Both the position numbers and the translations under genes were made by a program. 27,277 nt of DNA from Catenaria anguillulae PL171 (Eukaryota > Blastocladiomycota > Blastocladiomycetes > Blastocladiales > Catenariaceae): assembly GCA_002102555.1 (NCBI GenBank), contig MCFL01000312.1, positions 1-27,277 on the forward strand, written 5' to 3'. Numbering within the stretch: the first letter of the stretch is position 1; each line of letters opens with the position of its first letter. Shown here one piece after another: positions 1-10,513 of this stretch. Below the pieces are notes generated by a model, which worked only from the letters and a program-made list of their open reading frames with translations, made no database searches and was not told the DNA's origin.

Positions 1-522
1 AGTCGCTCGACTCTGCCGGAGACGTTCCATCCATCTCTCGTTATAGACCCGCTCCATGGAACAAGACACACCATGCAACTCCGCCTCAGACATCAAACTG
101 CCCTCATACTTGTTTGAGCCATTGAAGCAGCATACAAGCGTGACACGGTCCGCCTCGCGTCTTGGCTCGGCGTCACTGCCTTCCCCGTTTATTTGTGAAA
201 CAGACTGACCAAGGATATGACACTTCAAGCGGCCGCAAAAGCGACAGAGGAGCCGTATTCCAAGTCCGGCAAGATGTTTGTGGAAGGCCTCAGAAGGAAG
301 GAAGCGTTTGTGCCAACGAGTAGTCGGTGTTTCGTGTGAGGTAGTTTGGTGTTGCATGCGTTTTGCCTGTGTCACAGAATCCGCCTTCAAATGCCTGCAG
401 CGCCAGGGATACTTGTTACATATGAAGCAATCACCAGATGGCGCCATCATTGGATGAACATCAATTCCACACTCAACATTACTCAACACTCGACGCATTT
501 ACAAACCAAGCCCGCCGTCAAC
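1..522. other. Left-edge stretch, no gene supported
   Basis: No convincing coding region, RNA gene or repeat is visible. Open frames here are short and lack a recognisable domain, plausible splice signals or protein-like composition. It is probably the 3' flank of the minus-strand material that follows. Confidence 0.4.
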
Positions 523-1094
523 TCACCTGACCCGACGCTCTGCCGCCAACCAATGCCATTTGCATTTGTCCAATCCACTTGCAGCCGCTCTACGCGTGCA
601 AGCCGCCAGAAACCCTGCCGACTCGTGAATGACATCAGGCAGCCAGTCCGCGAATGCCGCCAGCTGCTCTGTCCTTGAATCCATTGCGCATGACCGCATC
701 TCCTGGACATTGACCGTTTTCGCCGCCGCTTTGACCATGTCAATCGAACCTTCCAGGTGCAGACTCGCGAGCAGCGTTGGGCAGAACGACCGCCACACCC
801 ACACCGGTACATGGGTCGTGTGCCAGCCAGTAAGGTGATGAGCGACAAAGTGCGCGTCGAGACTCACGAGTCCGGCAAGCGCAAAGCGCATGTTGCCGAG
901 GAGGTCTGCAAATGGTTTGGTCAAAGCGGATGGCGCGAGGTCAGCTGCCGGCCGGACCGAGCAGAGGTCACACCAGAACGAGCGGGTGGGTTCCAACGGA
1001 AGCGTCGCGAGATAGCGAGTGGACAGGCCGGCATTGGCGTGTGTGGGGTGGGTGTGACTTGCTTTGCGTTGGTTGCCGGTGTGAGCCTCGGGTC
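523..1094 (-). CDS. Possible C-terminal exon, unrecognised protein
   Basis: A minus-strand open frame of about 190 residues reads like real protein: a mixed hydrophobic and amphipathic composition with helical stretches such as FADLLGNMRFALAGLVSLDA and a stop after AERRVR. A good 3' splice site (TTCGCAG) lies directly upstream at 1095-1101, and a GTACTG donor-like site lies at 1213-1218, so 1095-1218 could be a 124-nt intron. However, none of the three frames of the preceding exon region joins this frame cleanly. It may be the last exon of the gene at 1237-2975 or a separate gene. No family is recognised. Confidence 0.3.
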
Positions 1095-1236
1095 CTGCGA
1101 ACAGATTGAAGCACATGAGCCAACTGTACAGGATAAGGCATAAAAGACCGGGAAAGAACCAGCAAAAAATGGGGGTCCGCTTCCCTTTTGAGTCTCTGCC
1201 CAAACGCTCTGTCAGTACCTTGGCCTCATTTCCGTC

Positions 1237-2975
1237 TCAGTCAAATGATCGCTGGATAACCACCGAAAGCCCGCGGAGTTCCTGAAGCGCGAGGTCCGAG
1301 AGCTGGACCGATTGGTGACGTGGATGGACAGCCTTGTCATATATGGGAATTGCCTGGAGGCATGCGACTGTGAAGCAAAGTACATCGCGAATGGAAGCAA
1401 GCTCTTCCGAGCTGGCGCCTGCGTTGCACTTGGTCCAATACCTGTGAATTGCTATGACCGCGATCGGGGCAAGGCAATATGTTGACGTAAAGATGGTGGC
1501 TGCGTCGAGTGTGGAGATGTGCAAAATGAGGTGTCGAGCCAATTGCAGCCAATCAATGGACAGTTCAGGCATATCAAAAAGGATGGCGCATGTCTTGGCC
1601 GGGCTGATGTTGATGATGTGACCGTCCGTCAAGAAGTTGGTCGGGGTAACGTTGTGAATCGTCATCATCAAGAGAAAGAGTTGAATGACGGGTTTGTTGC
1701 CCAAGCGAGTCTTGCCACCGAAATGCATGTTCAGCGCTATAGGGTATTCACAAAGCAAATTGATCTGAGTGTCAATGACAAGAAAAAGGAAAGCCTTCGT
1801 GACGAGTCAAACATACTCAACACAATCGCTTCGCACACAAATTGCCCGCCAGAAACCTTTGGGATAGCCTTCAAGACCCGCAGATGCGCCTCGTCCCGGT
1901 TTTCCTTTGTGTCCAAGCTTGTTGCCTTCATCGCGTCAATGAAGCGAATGGCGGGCCGTGACGGGGCTTGCTTTTGCCCGTCTTCCGTCACCAGCGCAGC
2001 CGTGTCGTTGGCGGTTGCGGAACGGGTTCTTGACCTTTGCATGGTATACCGTTTCTTCGCCTTGTTGCCCGTGCTGTTGCCGGACTTGGGCGGATGGTCG
2101 GGACCAGCTTCAGCGTCCTTGCCCTTGTCCTTGGTGGTAGACTCAGCATTGGCCTTGGCCACCAATTGGAATGGTGTGGCCAGGAGGTTGCGCAGCTGCA
2201 CATACGGGATTTCGCCGAAAATACGCTGGTCAATGTTGCTGAACAGCGCACGCAAGTGGGTCGTCTTGTCCTCGGCCCGCTTTTGCATGGCCGCGCTGAC
2301 CGAACCCGGAATGCAAGTCTGGACAACGGCCAGCGAGTACATTTTGAGACTTGGGTGTGCTGACCACGATTCGTCGCCAGCATCAAAACCTGGCCCCAAT
2401 GCGCGCGGGACGCCACAATGACCTTGTCGACGTAAGAACTGACAGGCTTGTCAGCCTCCGGTGCCGCGCCGAAGTATGAGTGCACCAAGCGAACACGAGC
2501 AAATGGAGTCAAAGTCTTTGAGGAACTGGCAAACAAGATCCTTCTCATCCATGTTGTTCGGGTACGCGAGCACCGCGTTGGACGCCGATTGCTCGAGCAT
2601 GAGGGGTGCGAACCTCTTGAGAATGACCACACCCGCGTCTTGATAGTTGCCGCCGAGGGTGATGGTCCTTTGGGCCCATTCGGCGGGGTCGGCCATGTGG
2701 GTGCCGGCCTTGTCCTTGGCCGTGGAGATGGAACCCGGTCCAGTGTACCATGAGAAATGGCCAGCGTTGATAGCCTGCGTGGCGGCCTGGTTGGGCGGGA
2801 CGCCGGCGGCGGTGGGCTGATTGCGGAGAGCGACGGAAGCGTCCAAAAGGTTGACGAGCTCGTCCAAGAGCTTGACCGGCAGTTGGATTTTCGCGATTTT
2901 GTTGCCGTCGAGTTGGCCATCATCAGAGGCCGCCTCGCACAGCATGGCCGTGTTGAGTTCGAATTGGCACGCCAT
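1237..2975 (-). CDS. Unrecognised protein gene with broken frame
   Basis: This is a minus-strand gene without a secure name. The N-terminal open piece (2975 down to about 2500) is protein-like, beginning MACQFELNTAMLCEAASDDG. A second piece (about 2500-2410) contains ARVRLVHSYFGAAPEADKP. A third (about 2400-1817) contains VQLRNLLATPFQLVAK and a lysine-rich segment. A clear 52-nt intron at 1765-1816 (GTATGT donor, TTGACACTCAG acceptor, phase 1) joins the third piece to an exon beginning INLLCEYPIALNMHFGGK and ending QRSFD-stop at 1237. The last exon has the alternating hydrophobic-helix look of the C-terminal half of a fungal transcription-factor middle homology region, but no zinc cluster is visible, so this is only a suggestion. 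The frame changes near 2500 and near 2410, the second inside a GCGCGC run, without good splice sites. These could be assembly indels, missed introns or true decay. Confidence 0.5.
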
Positions 2976-3058
2976 CAGAGTCAGGCATTACCCGGAACGA
3001 CCACGGTCATGAAAAGCAAGACGACCTGGACCTTGCATGTTAACAGCCGGTACCATCT

Positions 3059-3496
3059 TCAGCCTCGCCCAACCGTGACACGGACAGGAACCTCGGACAA
3101 GAACACACATTTTACACGGACGCGACAAGGACACCGACGTGGAGGACGGGAGCGGATGGCGGCAGCACGGGCTGGTAGGCAATCAGGTCGACTAATCTGA
3201 TGAAGGAGGTCTCGGATGCGATTGAAGTCGAGCTTAGTGTGCATGGCCAAGTTGTCTTGATTTGATCAGAACGGGAGGCAGCCGACCTCGTTCGCGGGCC
3301 ACTGGGGCCACTGGCGAGGCGGGGCGTGTCGGCCGGAATTGTGTTGAACATGCCAATCTTGAGCGGTATGGAGGTTGGCGCCGGCAGCTCGAGGTCTTGC
3401 GCAGCAGAAGTACTGGCGGCGTCTAGGGTTGTTGTGAGAAGCGGCGAGTGGATTGATCACTCGCGAACCGCGGCTGACGGCTGACGGCGCAGGCAT
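3059..3496 (-). other. Possible 5' coding fragments of the preceding gene
   Basis: Three minus-strand frames each hold a short stretch that looks coding and appear to continue one another: MPAPSAVSRGSRVINPLAAS from 3496, MFNTIPADTPRLASGPSGP from 3351 and MHTKLDFNRIRDLLHQI near 3245. No single frame stays open, and no clean donor-acceptor pair joins them. A possible 3' splice site (TTAACATGCAAG) occurs near 3040. This could be the frame-broken N-terminal part of the gene at 1237-2975. Evidence is weak. Confidence 0.22.
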
Positions 3497-4250
3497 CGCG
3501 CGGTGTGCGGAAGCTGGGCTGAATGTGTTATGTGTTGGCAGACTCGGAGCGGTGGTCGTCCCGTACTACAGCCTGCGGAGCACGTCAACGGTTAATTTGC
3601 GAATACTTACCGTTATACACCGATAATACATGCACTGTGCAAGCTGAATTCGAATGGGAGACTACGAGTAGAGAGCGAAAAGCAATGTCGAATGTCGGGG
3701 CGACAAGCAACGCGTCCGCGCACTTCCGACCCCGAGTCCGATCCAACTCGCTCATTGCAAGTTCGGCTCACCTCAACTCAACAAAAATCTCATCATAATG
3801 TTCAGCTACTGTAATGTGCACTGCGCAAGCACCGTTGCGACTTGGCTTGGCGACAACGGCCAATCAGCAGGTGGCGTGGCCGCTGGCCAGCAGGCGACCA
3901 GAGCATCACATCGTGTGGCTCCCACTAAATCCATGATTCCGATGCTCCGTCTGTTTTTTTTTTCTCCACCATCCTACAACACAGTATGCGGTTACCTTTG
4001 TTAATTGGAAGAAGTTGTGCGTGACTCTCTTTCGTCTCGCTCACAACCAGCTAAAAACTTGTCGAATTTTTCGGCTCATTCACCCCGAGATGGGTTGGTT
4101 GAGCAACATGGGTTGCATCGAGCACGATCCTGGCAACAGGAAACGAGACAACAAACAAGGCAACAAGAAACAGAACAACGAAAAACAACACTCCCAACTC
4201 CAGCCCTCGCTCTCGCTCACCCCCCCCCCCCTTCCCGCTGCCCGCCCGAC
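3497..4250. other. Intergenic region with homopolymer tracts
   Basis: No gene is supported. It lies between the 5' side of the unnamed minus-strand gene and the 3' end of coatomer delta. It contains a T10 tract (3954-3963) and a C12 tract (4220-4231). Open frames on the plus strand here are compositionally biased and run antisense into the coatomer gene. Confidence 0.5.
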
Positions 4251-6060
4251 TCACACAATCTTGTATTCGTCGGGCTGGCACGATGCCGTCACGCCAAACT
4301 CAATAGGTGCACCATCGCCACCCACGGCGCCAACGACGGCAATCGGGCAGTACAGCGTCGACGACGCAAACTGTACCGCCACGGGAAAGTACGCACCAGG
4401 CTGGTCGCCCGCGGCCTTGAAGTCGAGCGACCCCGAGGGCTTGTCAGCCGACACCTCGGGCACCTGCCAGTACAGCAACCCGCGTGCACGATCGTACACA
4501 GTTTCACCATCCACATGCTGGACCTGGGGCTGGGCGGGCGACGGCGGAATGGGCACGGCCAACACGACGTTGCGCAACGTCATGTGCGTGGCGAGCAGCT
4601 CGTACTCGATGTTGACCTCGCAGTGGCCGTCGTTGGTCGGGTTGGGCCAGCAGTTGATGGAAAGCGGCACCGCGGATTCGTCCTTGGACACGAGGCGCCA
4701 CTTGAGCACGCCCGACGGTTGTCCGACGGGAAATGATTTGGACGCGTCGCGCAGCGTCAGCGTGGACGAGTCGGTCCAGGCCTTCTTGTCCATGTTTGGG
4801 TGTGTCTTGAACTGCGCTGCCGAGTTGGCGGGCAGCTGCACTTGGACGCGGGCTTGCGCGGCAGCGGGCGTGGTGACGTGGACGGAAAGGTCGCCCTTGA
4901 CTTCCATTTGCTGAAGGCCGCCATCGCGGTTGACGGAAACAACCACGCGCTCGTCGAGAATGACGTGCACGGGCTCCTTTGGTTGCGGGGTTGGGGCGGC
5001 GGGGGCAGTCATGGGTGAGGCCATGGCGGGTGCGGCAGCGGCGGGGGTTGGGGAGGCGGTGGCAGCAGGCGTGGCAATGGCCATGCCGCCAAACACGTCG
5101 GCAATGTCGGTTTGTTGGCGAGCGGCGCCGAGTTTCATGCCCGTCTTGACGCCCGACAAGCTACGCAAAAAAATAGAGAGTCACTGGGTGAGGCACGATG
5201 CGAATGGAAATGGCTCATGAAAGATAAATGTGGAGATAGACGAACTCTTGCATGTTGCGCTGGGGACTGCTGGTCAATGCGGCCGACGGAGTGTACGACG
5301 GCATGCCTGCGGGCGGCGACGACGACGGACCGCCGAATGGGTTGGACGGCGCACCGCCAAATCCGCCGGGGTTACCAAACGACCCCGAGTTTGACGCTGC
5401 CGACCCGAATCCGGTGGGCGCACCACCCATGCCGCCCATGGCACCGGGACCAAAGCCTTGTGCTTGCATCTTTGCCATTTGCTTGCGCTGCAGCTCCATT
5501 TGCTTTGCCTTGAGCCTGCTTTGCTCCTTGGCTTCCATTTCCTTGTTCTGCAGATTGAGAGTGTGACGTGTGAGTGTTGTGACATCAAGAGGATAAAGGA
5601 CGAGTAGCAGTACCTTTTTGATCATCTCTTGAATCCTCTCCTCGTTGGAATCCATCAACGCAATGGTCCTCAACTGGGCCAAGTTGACATTTTCACGGTA
5701 GCCGAGGGACACGAGCTCATCAAACGCCGCCACGAGCTCAAAGGCATGGTCAACAATTTCACGCTCCGACATGACGCGGCAGTACTCAGCGACGACGCGC
5801 GCAAACAAGTGGAGCGAGTTGATGTCTTGCAGGATGTTTGACTTTTTGGTGGTGGTGAGGACCAGGTAGAGGTCGTCGAGCGGCTGGTACACAAAGCGGA
5901 CCTCGTCCGTGTCGACGGTGGTGTGCTGGGTACCGGCAGAGACGAGCTTTGGGAAGGAGGCCATGAGGCCCTCGATGCGCGAGCGCGGCATGTCGAGGAA
6001 CTGGCGCGACACGAGCACTTTGCCCGATTTGGTGGTGACCGAGGCGGCGAGGATGGCCAT
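4251..6060 (-). CDS. RET2: Coatomer subunit delta (delta-COP)
   Basis: Delta subunit of the COPI coat, which covers vesicles returning from the Golgi to the ER. Three exons (minus): 5614-6060, 5246-5547, 4251-5160, giving about 552 residues; human ARCN1 is about 511. The N-terminal longin domain (residues 1 to about 125) is highly conserved, with SRIEGLMASFPKLVSAGTQH and LGYRENVNLAQLRTIALMDS. A charged helix (EMEAKEQSRLKAKQMELQRK) and a Gly/Pro/Ala-rich linker lead to a C-terminal mu-homology domain containing LYWQVPEVSADKPSGSLDF and ending DEYKIV. The 66-nt intron 5548-5613 (GTACTG...CTGCAG) contains no stop, so unspliced RNA would add 22 residues that the family does not have. The second intron is 5161-5245 (GTTCGT...GCGTAG). 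The ATG at 6058-6060 matches the family start. It is divergent from SEC11 copy 1. Confidence 0.95.
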
Positions 6061-6487
6061 GATTGTATTGTATCGTGTCTGTATGTCAGAGATAGAGATG
6101 GATGATGTCGGATCGGGGTGCGCAATGGACTGTATTGCGGGTTGCCTAAGGTCTTTGGAGTCGCGCAGACTGGTTCATGGAATCAATGTTAATACACGAT
6201 AGTAATAGTGCCATCATTCTTAGAGGTACGCATGTGTGCATATCAGCGCGTGGGCGAGCAGAGCGATGTGGCAGCGCTCTCGCCGACTCGCCTCACCGCC
6301 GTCTCTTGGCGGTTTGGCGGATCGGCGAACCCGGGCGGCGCCATGGTGTGCCACGTTGCTGATTTTGCTCATGGGGTTCCGCATTAAATAATAGTGCATA
6401 TAACACACTTGACACCCATGCATCTGTCATGATTCCCTGGCAATTGCCTGTTATCTGTTGACGCAATCTCTCCATCATCATATCATC
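6061..6487. promoter_or_regulatory. Divergent promoter region, RET2 / SEC11 copy 1
   Basis: 427 bp between the start codons of two divergent secretory-pathway genes, so it probably holds both promoters. A small perfect inverted repeat (ACCGCC, 7-nt loop, GGCGGT) lies at 6295-6313. No TATA box is obvious. Function is inferred only from position. Confidence 0.4.
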
Positions 6488-7364
6488 ATGAATCCATTCG
6501 CCGGCGGCCTTCGCCAGGTCCGCTCACCGCCTTCCGTCCATCCATCACCATGCCTCGCGTCTCGCTCACCCAACCCCGCCTGGGTTCCGTTCCGATCCTA
6601 TGTACAGTCCTTGCACCAGATCCTCAATGTCCTGCTCGTCCTGTCCACGGCCCTCATGGTCTGGAAGGGCCTCAGCGTCGCCACAAACTCGGAAGCGCCC
6701 ATCGTTGTCGTCTTAACGTACGCTGCCCTGCCCGACCCCCGCTCTCGCTCTCAGCACATCCTTTCAAGATGCGGTACATGGCTCTGATCCGTCTTGCCAT
6801 ACTCATACTCGATCAACAGCGAATCCATGGAACCTGCCTTTTACCGCGGCGATCTGCTCTTTCTGCACAACCCGAACCGCACGCTCGACGTTGGCGAAAT
6901 CATCGTGTACAAGCTCGCCAACAAGGAGATTCCGATCGTTCATCGTATTGTTAATGTCCACACCGAGTACGACTGGATTGACCGGATTGCGCGATGCTTG
7001 GACGATTCCAGTCGTCTCACGACTCTTCCTTTCCCTTCCAATAGCTCAAAGGAAAACAAGCAGCACATACTCACCAAGGGCGACAACAACAATGCCGACG
7101 ATCGGGGCATCTTTGCCGAGAGCCAGCGAGGCAAGCTGTGGTTATCACGAGACGAGGTCATGGGCGTTGTCGGAGGGTACAAACCATTTTTTCTCATCCG
7201 TCCACTCGAGTATCGTCTCTCACTCATTTGCCTTTTGCTTTGAACCATACCACAGCTATGTGCCATCGGTTGGATACTTGACTATCATGATGAACGACTA
7301 CCCACAACTCAAGTTTGTTCTCCTCGGTAGTTTAGCACTTTTTGCCTTGTTTACTCGCGAGTGA
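6488..7364 (+). CDS. SEC11: Signal peptidase catalytic subunit SEC11, copy 1
   Basis: Catalytic subunit of the ER signal peptidase complex, which cleaves signal peptides from secretory proteins. Five exons: 6488-6517, 6608-6717, 6820-6966, 7045-7176, 7256-7364, giving 175 residues, the usual SEC11 length. One membrane segment (about residues 14-33) precedes the catalytic core. The S26 triad is complete: Ser49 in ESMEP, His88 in IPIVHR and an Asp in ADDRG (114/115). The end, [15 protein letters not shown], is typical of the family. All exon joins were fixed by phase and by family alignment; introns are 90, 102, 78 and 79 nt. The very short first exon rests on phase and on the matching exon in copy 2. 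It faces copy 2 tail to tail with 122 bp between stop codons. Confidence 0.93.
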
Positions 7365-8016
7365 TACATGACCGTGTATTTTGTACATGCAAGACTTGCC
7401 TCGGACCGCGCACTTTCGCTCGCCAGCCAATCCCGACGTGCCTCTCGTCGACGGGCACTGCCCCTGCCTGTCACTTCACACCTGCATCAATTGCCTTGAA
7501 TCAGCGTCACGAGTGCGAGCCCACCGAGCATGGCATACTTGGCGTACGGATTCTCGTTCATGAATATCGTAAGATATCCAACGTACGGTACGTATCTGCC
7601 ATTCAACACCAAGCACGTTATTCGTCAATCTTTAGCGCTTGTATATCCATGTGAACGCACCCTTTCACCACACCCACAACTTCGGAGCGCGTCAACCACA
7701 GCTTGCCCGGCTGGCTTTCGGCATAAATGCCTCGATCGTCGGCCTTGTTGTAATCCCCCTTGGTCAAAAAGTGTTGGTCGCCCGTTTCCGTGCTGCTCAC
7801 ACACATGCGCTCGCGCTGTGAGTGAAAATGAAGCGATACGCAACAGAAACCTCTTACTGTACCGGCGTACTTTGAATGGACCTGCAGGATACGATGGACA
7901 ATGGGAATCTTCTTGTTTTCGAGCTTGTATACAACGATGTCGCCAACGTGGAGCGCGCGGTTCGGATTGTGCAGAAACAGCAGGTCGCCGCGGGAAAAGG
8001 CAGGTTCCATGGATTC
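6821..8016. repeat. Inverted-repeat arms from the duplicated SEC11 genes
   Basis: The exon carrying the catalytic Ser and His of copy 1 (6821-6949, plus) and of copy 2 (8016-7888, minus) differ at 17 of 129 positions by hand count, about 87% identity, with no gaps. Because the genes are in opposite orientation, the arms form an inverted repeat separated by about 0.9 kb. The similarity is that of coding paralogues, so a separate structural role is only a possibility. Confidence 0.75.
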
Positions 8017-8322
8017 TCTGCCGGTCCAAAAGACAAGGAGGGAAGCGTTAGAACGGCTGCACCATTAAGTAACGCTTGAAAGTGCAAAGCGCTAGCCAAA
8101 GAACGTGCGTCAGGACAACGACGACGGGTGCTTCAGTGTTGAGCGCGACGGTGGCACCCTTGAAGACGACCAGCACGGTCGAGATGAATAGGAGCAGTGA
8201 CAGAGCTTGGTGAAAGATCTGCCAATACAAACGGTCTGCAGGGATTGAGTCATGAAGCAAAGAGATGGGCTAGCCAATAGACGCACCCGCTGGTGGGACG
8301 TGGAGAGCGTGAGCAGCTGCAT
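7487..8322 (-). CDS. SEC11: Signal peptidase catalytic subunit SEC11, copy 2
   Basis: Second SEC11 paralogue. Five exons (minus): 8287-8322, 8109-8218, 7871-8017, 7661-7792, 7487-7595, giving 177 residues. Exons 2-5 are 110, 147, 132 and 109 nt, exactly the lengths in copy 1. The catalytic triad is complete: Ser51 in ESMEP, His90 in IPIVHR and Asp in ADDRG (116/117). The last exon encodes YVPYVGYLTIFMNENPYAKY and ends LIQGN. The membrane segment (LLLFISTVLVVFKGATVAL) differs more from copy 1 than the catalytic core does. Intron 2 must start with GC (see the separate entry). No frame break or missing residue suggests decay, so both copies look functional. They may act as alternative catalytic subunits, as SEC11A and SEC11C do in animals. 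Confidence 0.9.
8018..8108 (-). other. GC-AG intron in SEC11 copy 2
   Basis: Exon 2 must end after the AC of the Thr codon to keep the VLTESMEP reading shared with copy 1. The next bases on the minus strand are GCACGT, and the acceptor is ACCGGCAG. Copy 1 has GTACGC at the matching site. The nearby GT (3 nt further, GTTCTT) would put the catalytic Ser out of frame. Either this is a genuine GC-AG intron or one base has been misread. Confidence 0.75.
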
Positions 8323-9036
8323 GATTTAACTCAAACCAAAGCCCAACTAGTCGTGAGATGAGATGATGGTGGAAAGACACCCACGACACGAATTCGAACG
8401 GCTGGATGACAGGGCGACTTTTGTATCTGGTTCGAGCAGAGCGCCAAGAGCGCATACATTCAAAAGCTCCGAGCTCCCACATCATGGCCGACGCCACAAT
8501 GCGTTGCCACGTCAATGAAGCGATACAGAGGTAAGGACGCGGTCGTTGTAAGGATACAGGGTTCGGGGAACTCGTTGCCGCACTCAGTGACTATCGCTCA
8601 AACGGACAATCAGGTTGTAATGGACAGGAGTACTCTCAGATTGCGCTTGCCCTGCGTGCCATCAGTCGAATGAAGTCCACGCCGCACGCCAAGCTCATTT
8701 CGATGACCCTCGCCCTGGTTGGATAGGAACCAGCACATCATGATGCGCCGCCTGATCGTCAATCTGAAGAAAAGGATTTCGCCTTTCCCGGCCAAACGCA
8801 CGTTCATGGCCAAGAAGAGTGCTGCCCGCTCTTTCTGCGACATAAGGCGGCACCATCACCTGGCGCCCAGCCGCCCAAGTGAAACCCAACCCATCAGCGG
8901 ATCGGATCCCATTGAATTTCGATATACATATGTAGTTTGGAAATCGGTCATGGCGTGGAGCTCGTCGATCCAGCCGACACTCGTTCACGGGTGGGTCCAA
9001 CATCGGTCGAGAAGATTAATACTCGGCCCAACTTGA
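8323..9036. other. Intergenic region between SEC11 copy 2 and the MED28-like gene
   Basis: 714 bp between two divergent genes, presumably carrying both promoters. Minus-strand open frames at 8610-8843 and 8695-9003 have no recognisable domain, splice structure or convincing composition. Nothing else is seen. Confidence 0.45.
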
Positions 9037-9078
9037 ATGCTACCACTCGACCCACTCTCAGCAACTCGGTCGCCAGCC

Positions 9079-10513
9079 ATGGAACTGTCTGACTCACCCA
9101 CGGCCTCACTGCACCGGCCCGTGCCCACGCCCACGCCCAAGCCGAATGCCACTGCCGCTCCCTGGCCCGAGCCTCTCCCTGATCACGCCCGCCAGCTCCA
9201 CCTCCTTTTCAAGACCTCGCTGCTCGCCCTCGCCTCGAGCGACCCCTGTGACCGCCAATCCGCACTCGACCAGTTCAACCTTTGCTCCAAAGCTCTTGCT
9301 CAGCGACTCGTCCGCTCCGTTGCAACGCTCGAGCCGCCAGAGCCCTCTTCACATCGAGCCATTCAACAAGAGGTGGGTTCGTTGAGAGAAAAAAAAAAAA
9401 AAAAGAAGACTTGACATTCTTCATGTCGCCCAGTTCTCACTTCTTCAAGAGCTGTCCTGATCCAATACACAGATTGCCAAACTCCGCCATCACATCCATC
9501 ACCAACGCCAAACCATTGCCTCCACGCGAGCACGCCTCAACTCCTGGTTCAACCAGCTTGCCGCCCAATCCGACCTCGCACACGACGTTATTGAAGCACG
9601 GGCATACGGCGGCAACTTGCCGCCAGGAATCGGCATTGGATCGCCGCCTACTACTGACCGGCAGTTTTCTACCCCAGGTGCAATCCCCACAAATGCCTCG
9701 TCATCCGCAACAACACCAACAAACCCCACCGTGGATACCCCAGCGGCTGCCACATCTACAGAGACGTCTGCTACCGCGTCCATGTCGGCCGCGTCCACCT
9801 TGGACTCCAAGCCAGGCAGCAGCGTTGCAATGCCCGATCGTGATTCAAGCACGCAATTGCCCACCGACGACGATCAGAGCTCGGCCGTCTCAGGATATCC
9901 GAGCACGTCTGGCGGCGACACCATGGCCGACGAAGATGACGATGATGAATCGAGTTTGCCATCGGATTGGGAGGAGAGAATCAACGCGCAGGCCGAGGCA
10001 GAAGTGATTGCCGCACAAGCAAGGACCAACAGCGCCATTTCGGATCGTCGGTCGAGTTTGAGCGGTTTTGTCGTTGAGGACGAGGACACGATGGCACCGG
10101 TCATGGCCATGGATAATGTGTCTGGCATTTCGGATGTGGTCATGGCAGATGAGGAGCAGCAGTCGGAGCAGTCAAGTGCCGCAGGAACGGCGGGTCAGCC
10201 AAACGATGCGAAACCCGCTGGCGATGGCGATGCAGATGTGGATTCGATTTCGCTGAGTGGGCTCGGGTCCGAGGTTCCTGCGGGGGTGCAAACGCCGCCC
10301 TTGACAGCGACTGGCGTAGCTCATCCGGCGGTTGCTTTGGCATCCACGGTGCAGGCCGCGCCAGCGCCTGCGCCCGCGCCCGTCAACAGGTCATATGCAC
10401 CGCCCCAGCAACCATTGCAGCATCCCGCTCGGCCCTTGCATCCGTTTAGTTCAGCCAGCGCGTTTTTGCAGGGAGATAGTGATTCGAGCAGCGAAGAAGA
10501 CGATGACGACTGA
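9079..10513 (+). CDS. Possible Mediator subunit 28-like protein with acidic tail
   Basis: Two exons, 9079-9372 and 9473-10513, joined in phase 0 across a 100-nt intron (GTGGGT...CACAG) that holds an A16 tract. About 444 residues. ATG 9079 has the stronger start context (GCCATGG); an in-frame ATG at 9037 would add 14 residues. Residues about 30-130 form a helical, coiled-coil-like region whose pattern matches MED28: a helix with LHLLFKTSLLALAS, then IQQEIAKLRHHIHHQRQTIA across the splice, then LNSWFNQLAA. The remaining 300 residues are disordered, Ser/Ala/Pro-rich and acidic, with DEDDDDESSLPSDWEERI and a final DSDSSSEEDDDD. MED28 proteins are usually under 200 residues, so the tail is unusual. 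The gene itself is well supported; the family name is tentative, and another small coiled-coil Mediator subunit is possible. Confidence 0.6.

Noticed and set aside
4005-4914. Long plus-strand open frames of 243 and 299 codons
   Set aside because: They lie antisense to the conserved C-terminal half of coatomer delta and arise from its codon bias; they have no domain of their own.
6295-6313. Small inverted repeat ACCGCC/GGCGGT as a terminator or operator
   Set aside because: Six-base arms in GC-rich DNA are expected by chance, and intrinsic terminators are not used by nuclear protein-coding genes.
7793-7870. GTAAGA as the donor of intron 3 in SEC11 copy 2
   Set aside because: It looks like a stronger donor but breaks the frame with every acceptor nearby; the GTACGC 10 nt upstream gives the same 78-nt intron as copy 1.
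7530-8051. Plus-strand open frame of 173 codons between the SEC11 genes
   Set aside because: It is antisense to exons and introns of SEC11 copy 2 and starts at a non-conserved codon.
8610-9003. Minus-strand open frames of 77 and 102 codons as a small gene
   Set aside because: No domain, no splice context and unremarkable composition; they lie in a divergent promoter region.
9389-9404. A16 tract as a possible poly(A) tail of a retroposed sequence
   Set aside because: It sits inside a 100-nt intron flanked by two exons that join in phase; no target-site duplication or element body is visible.
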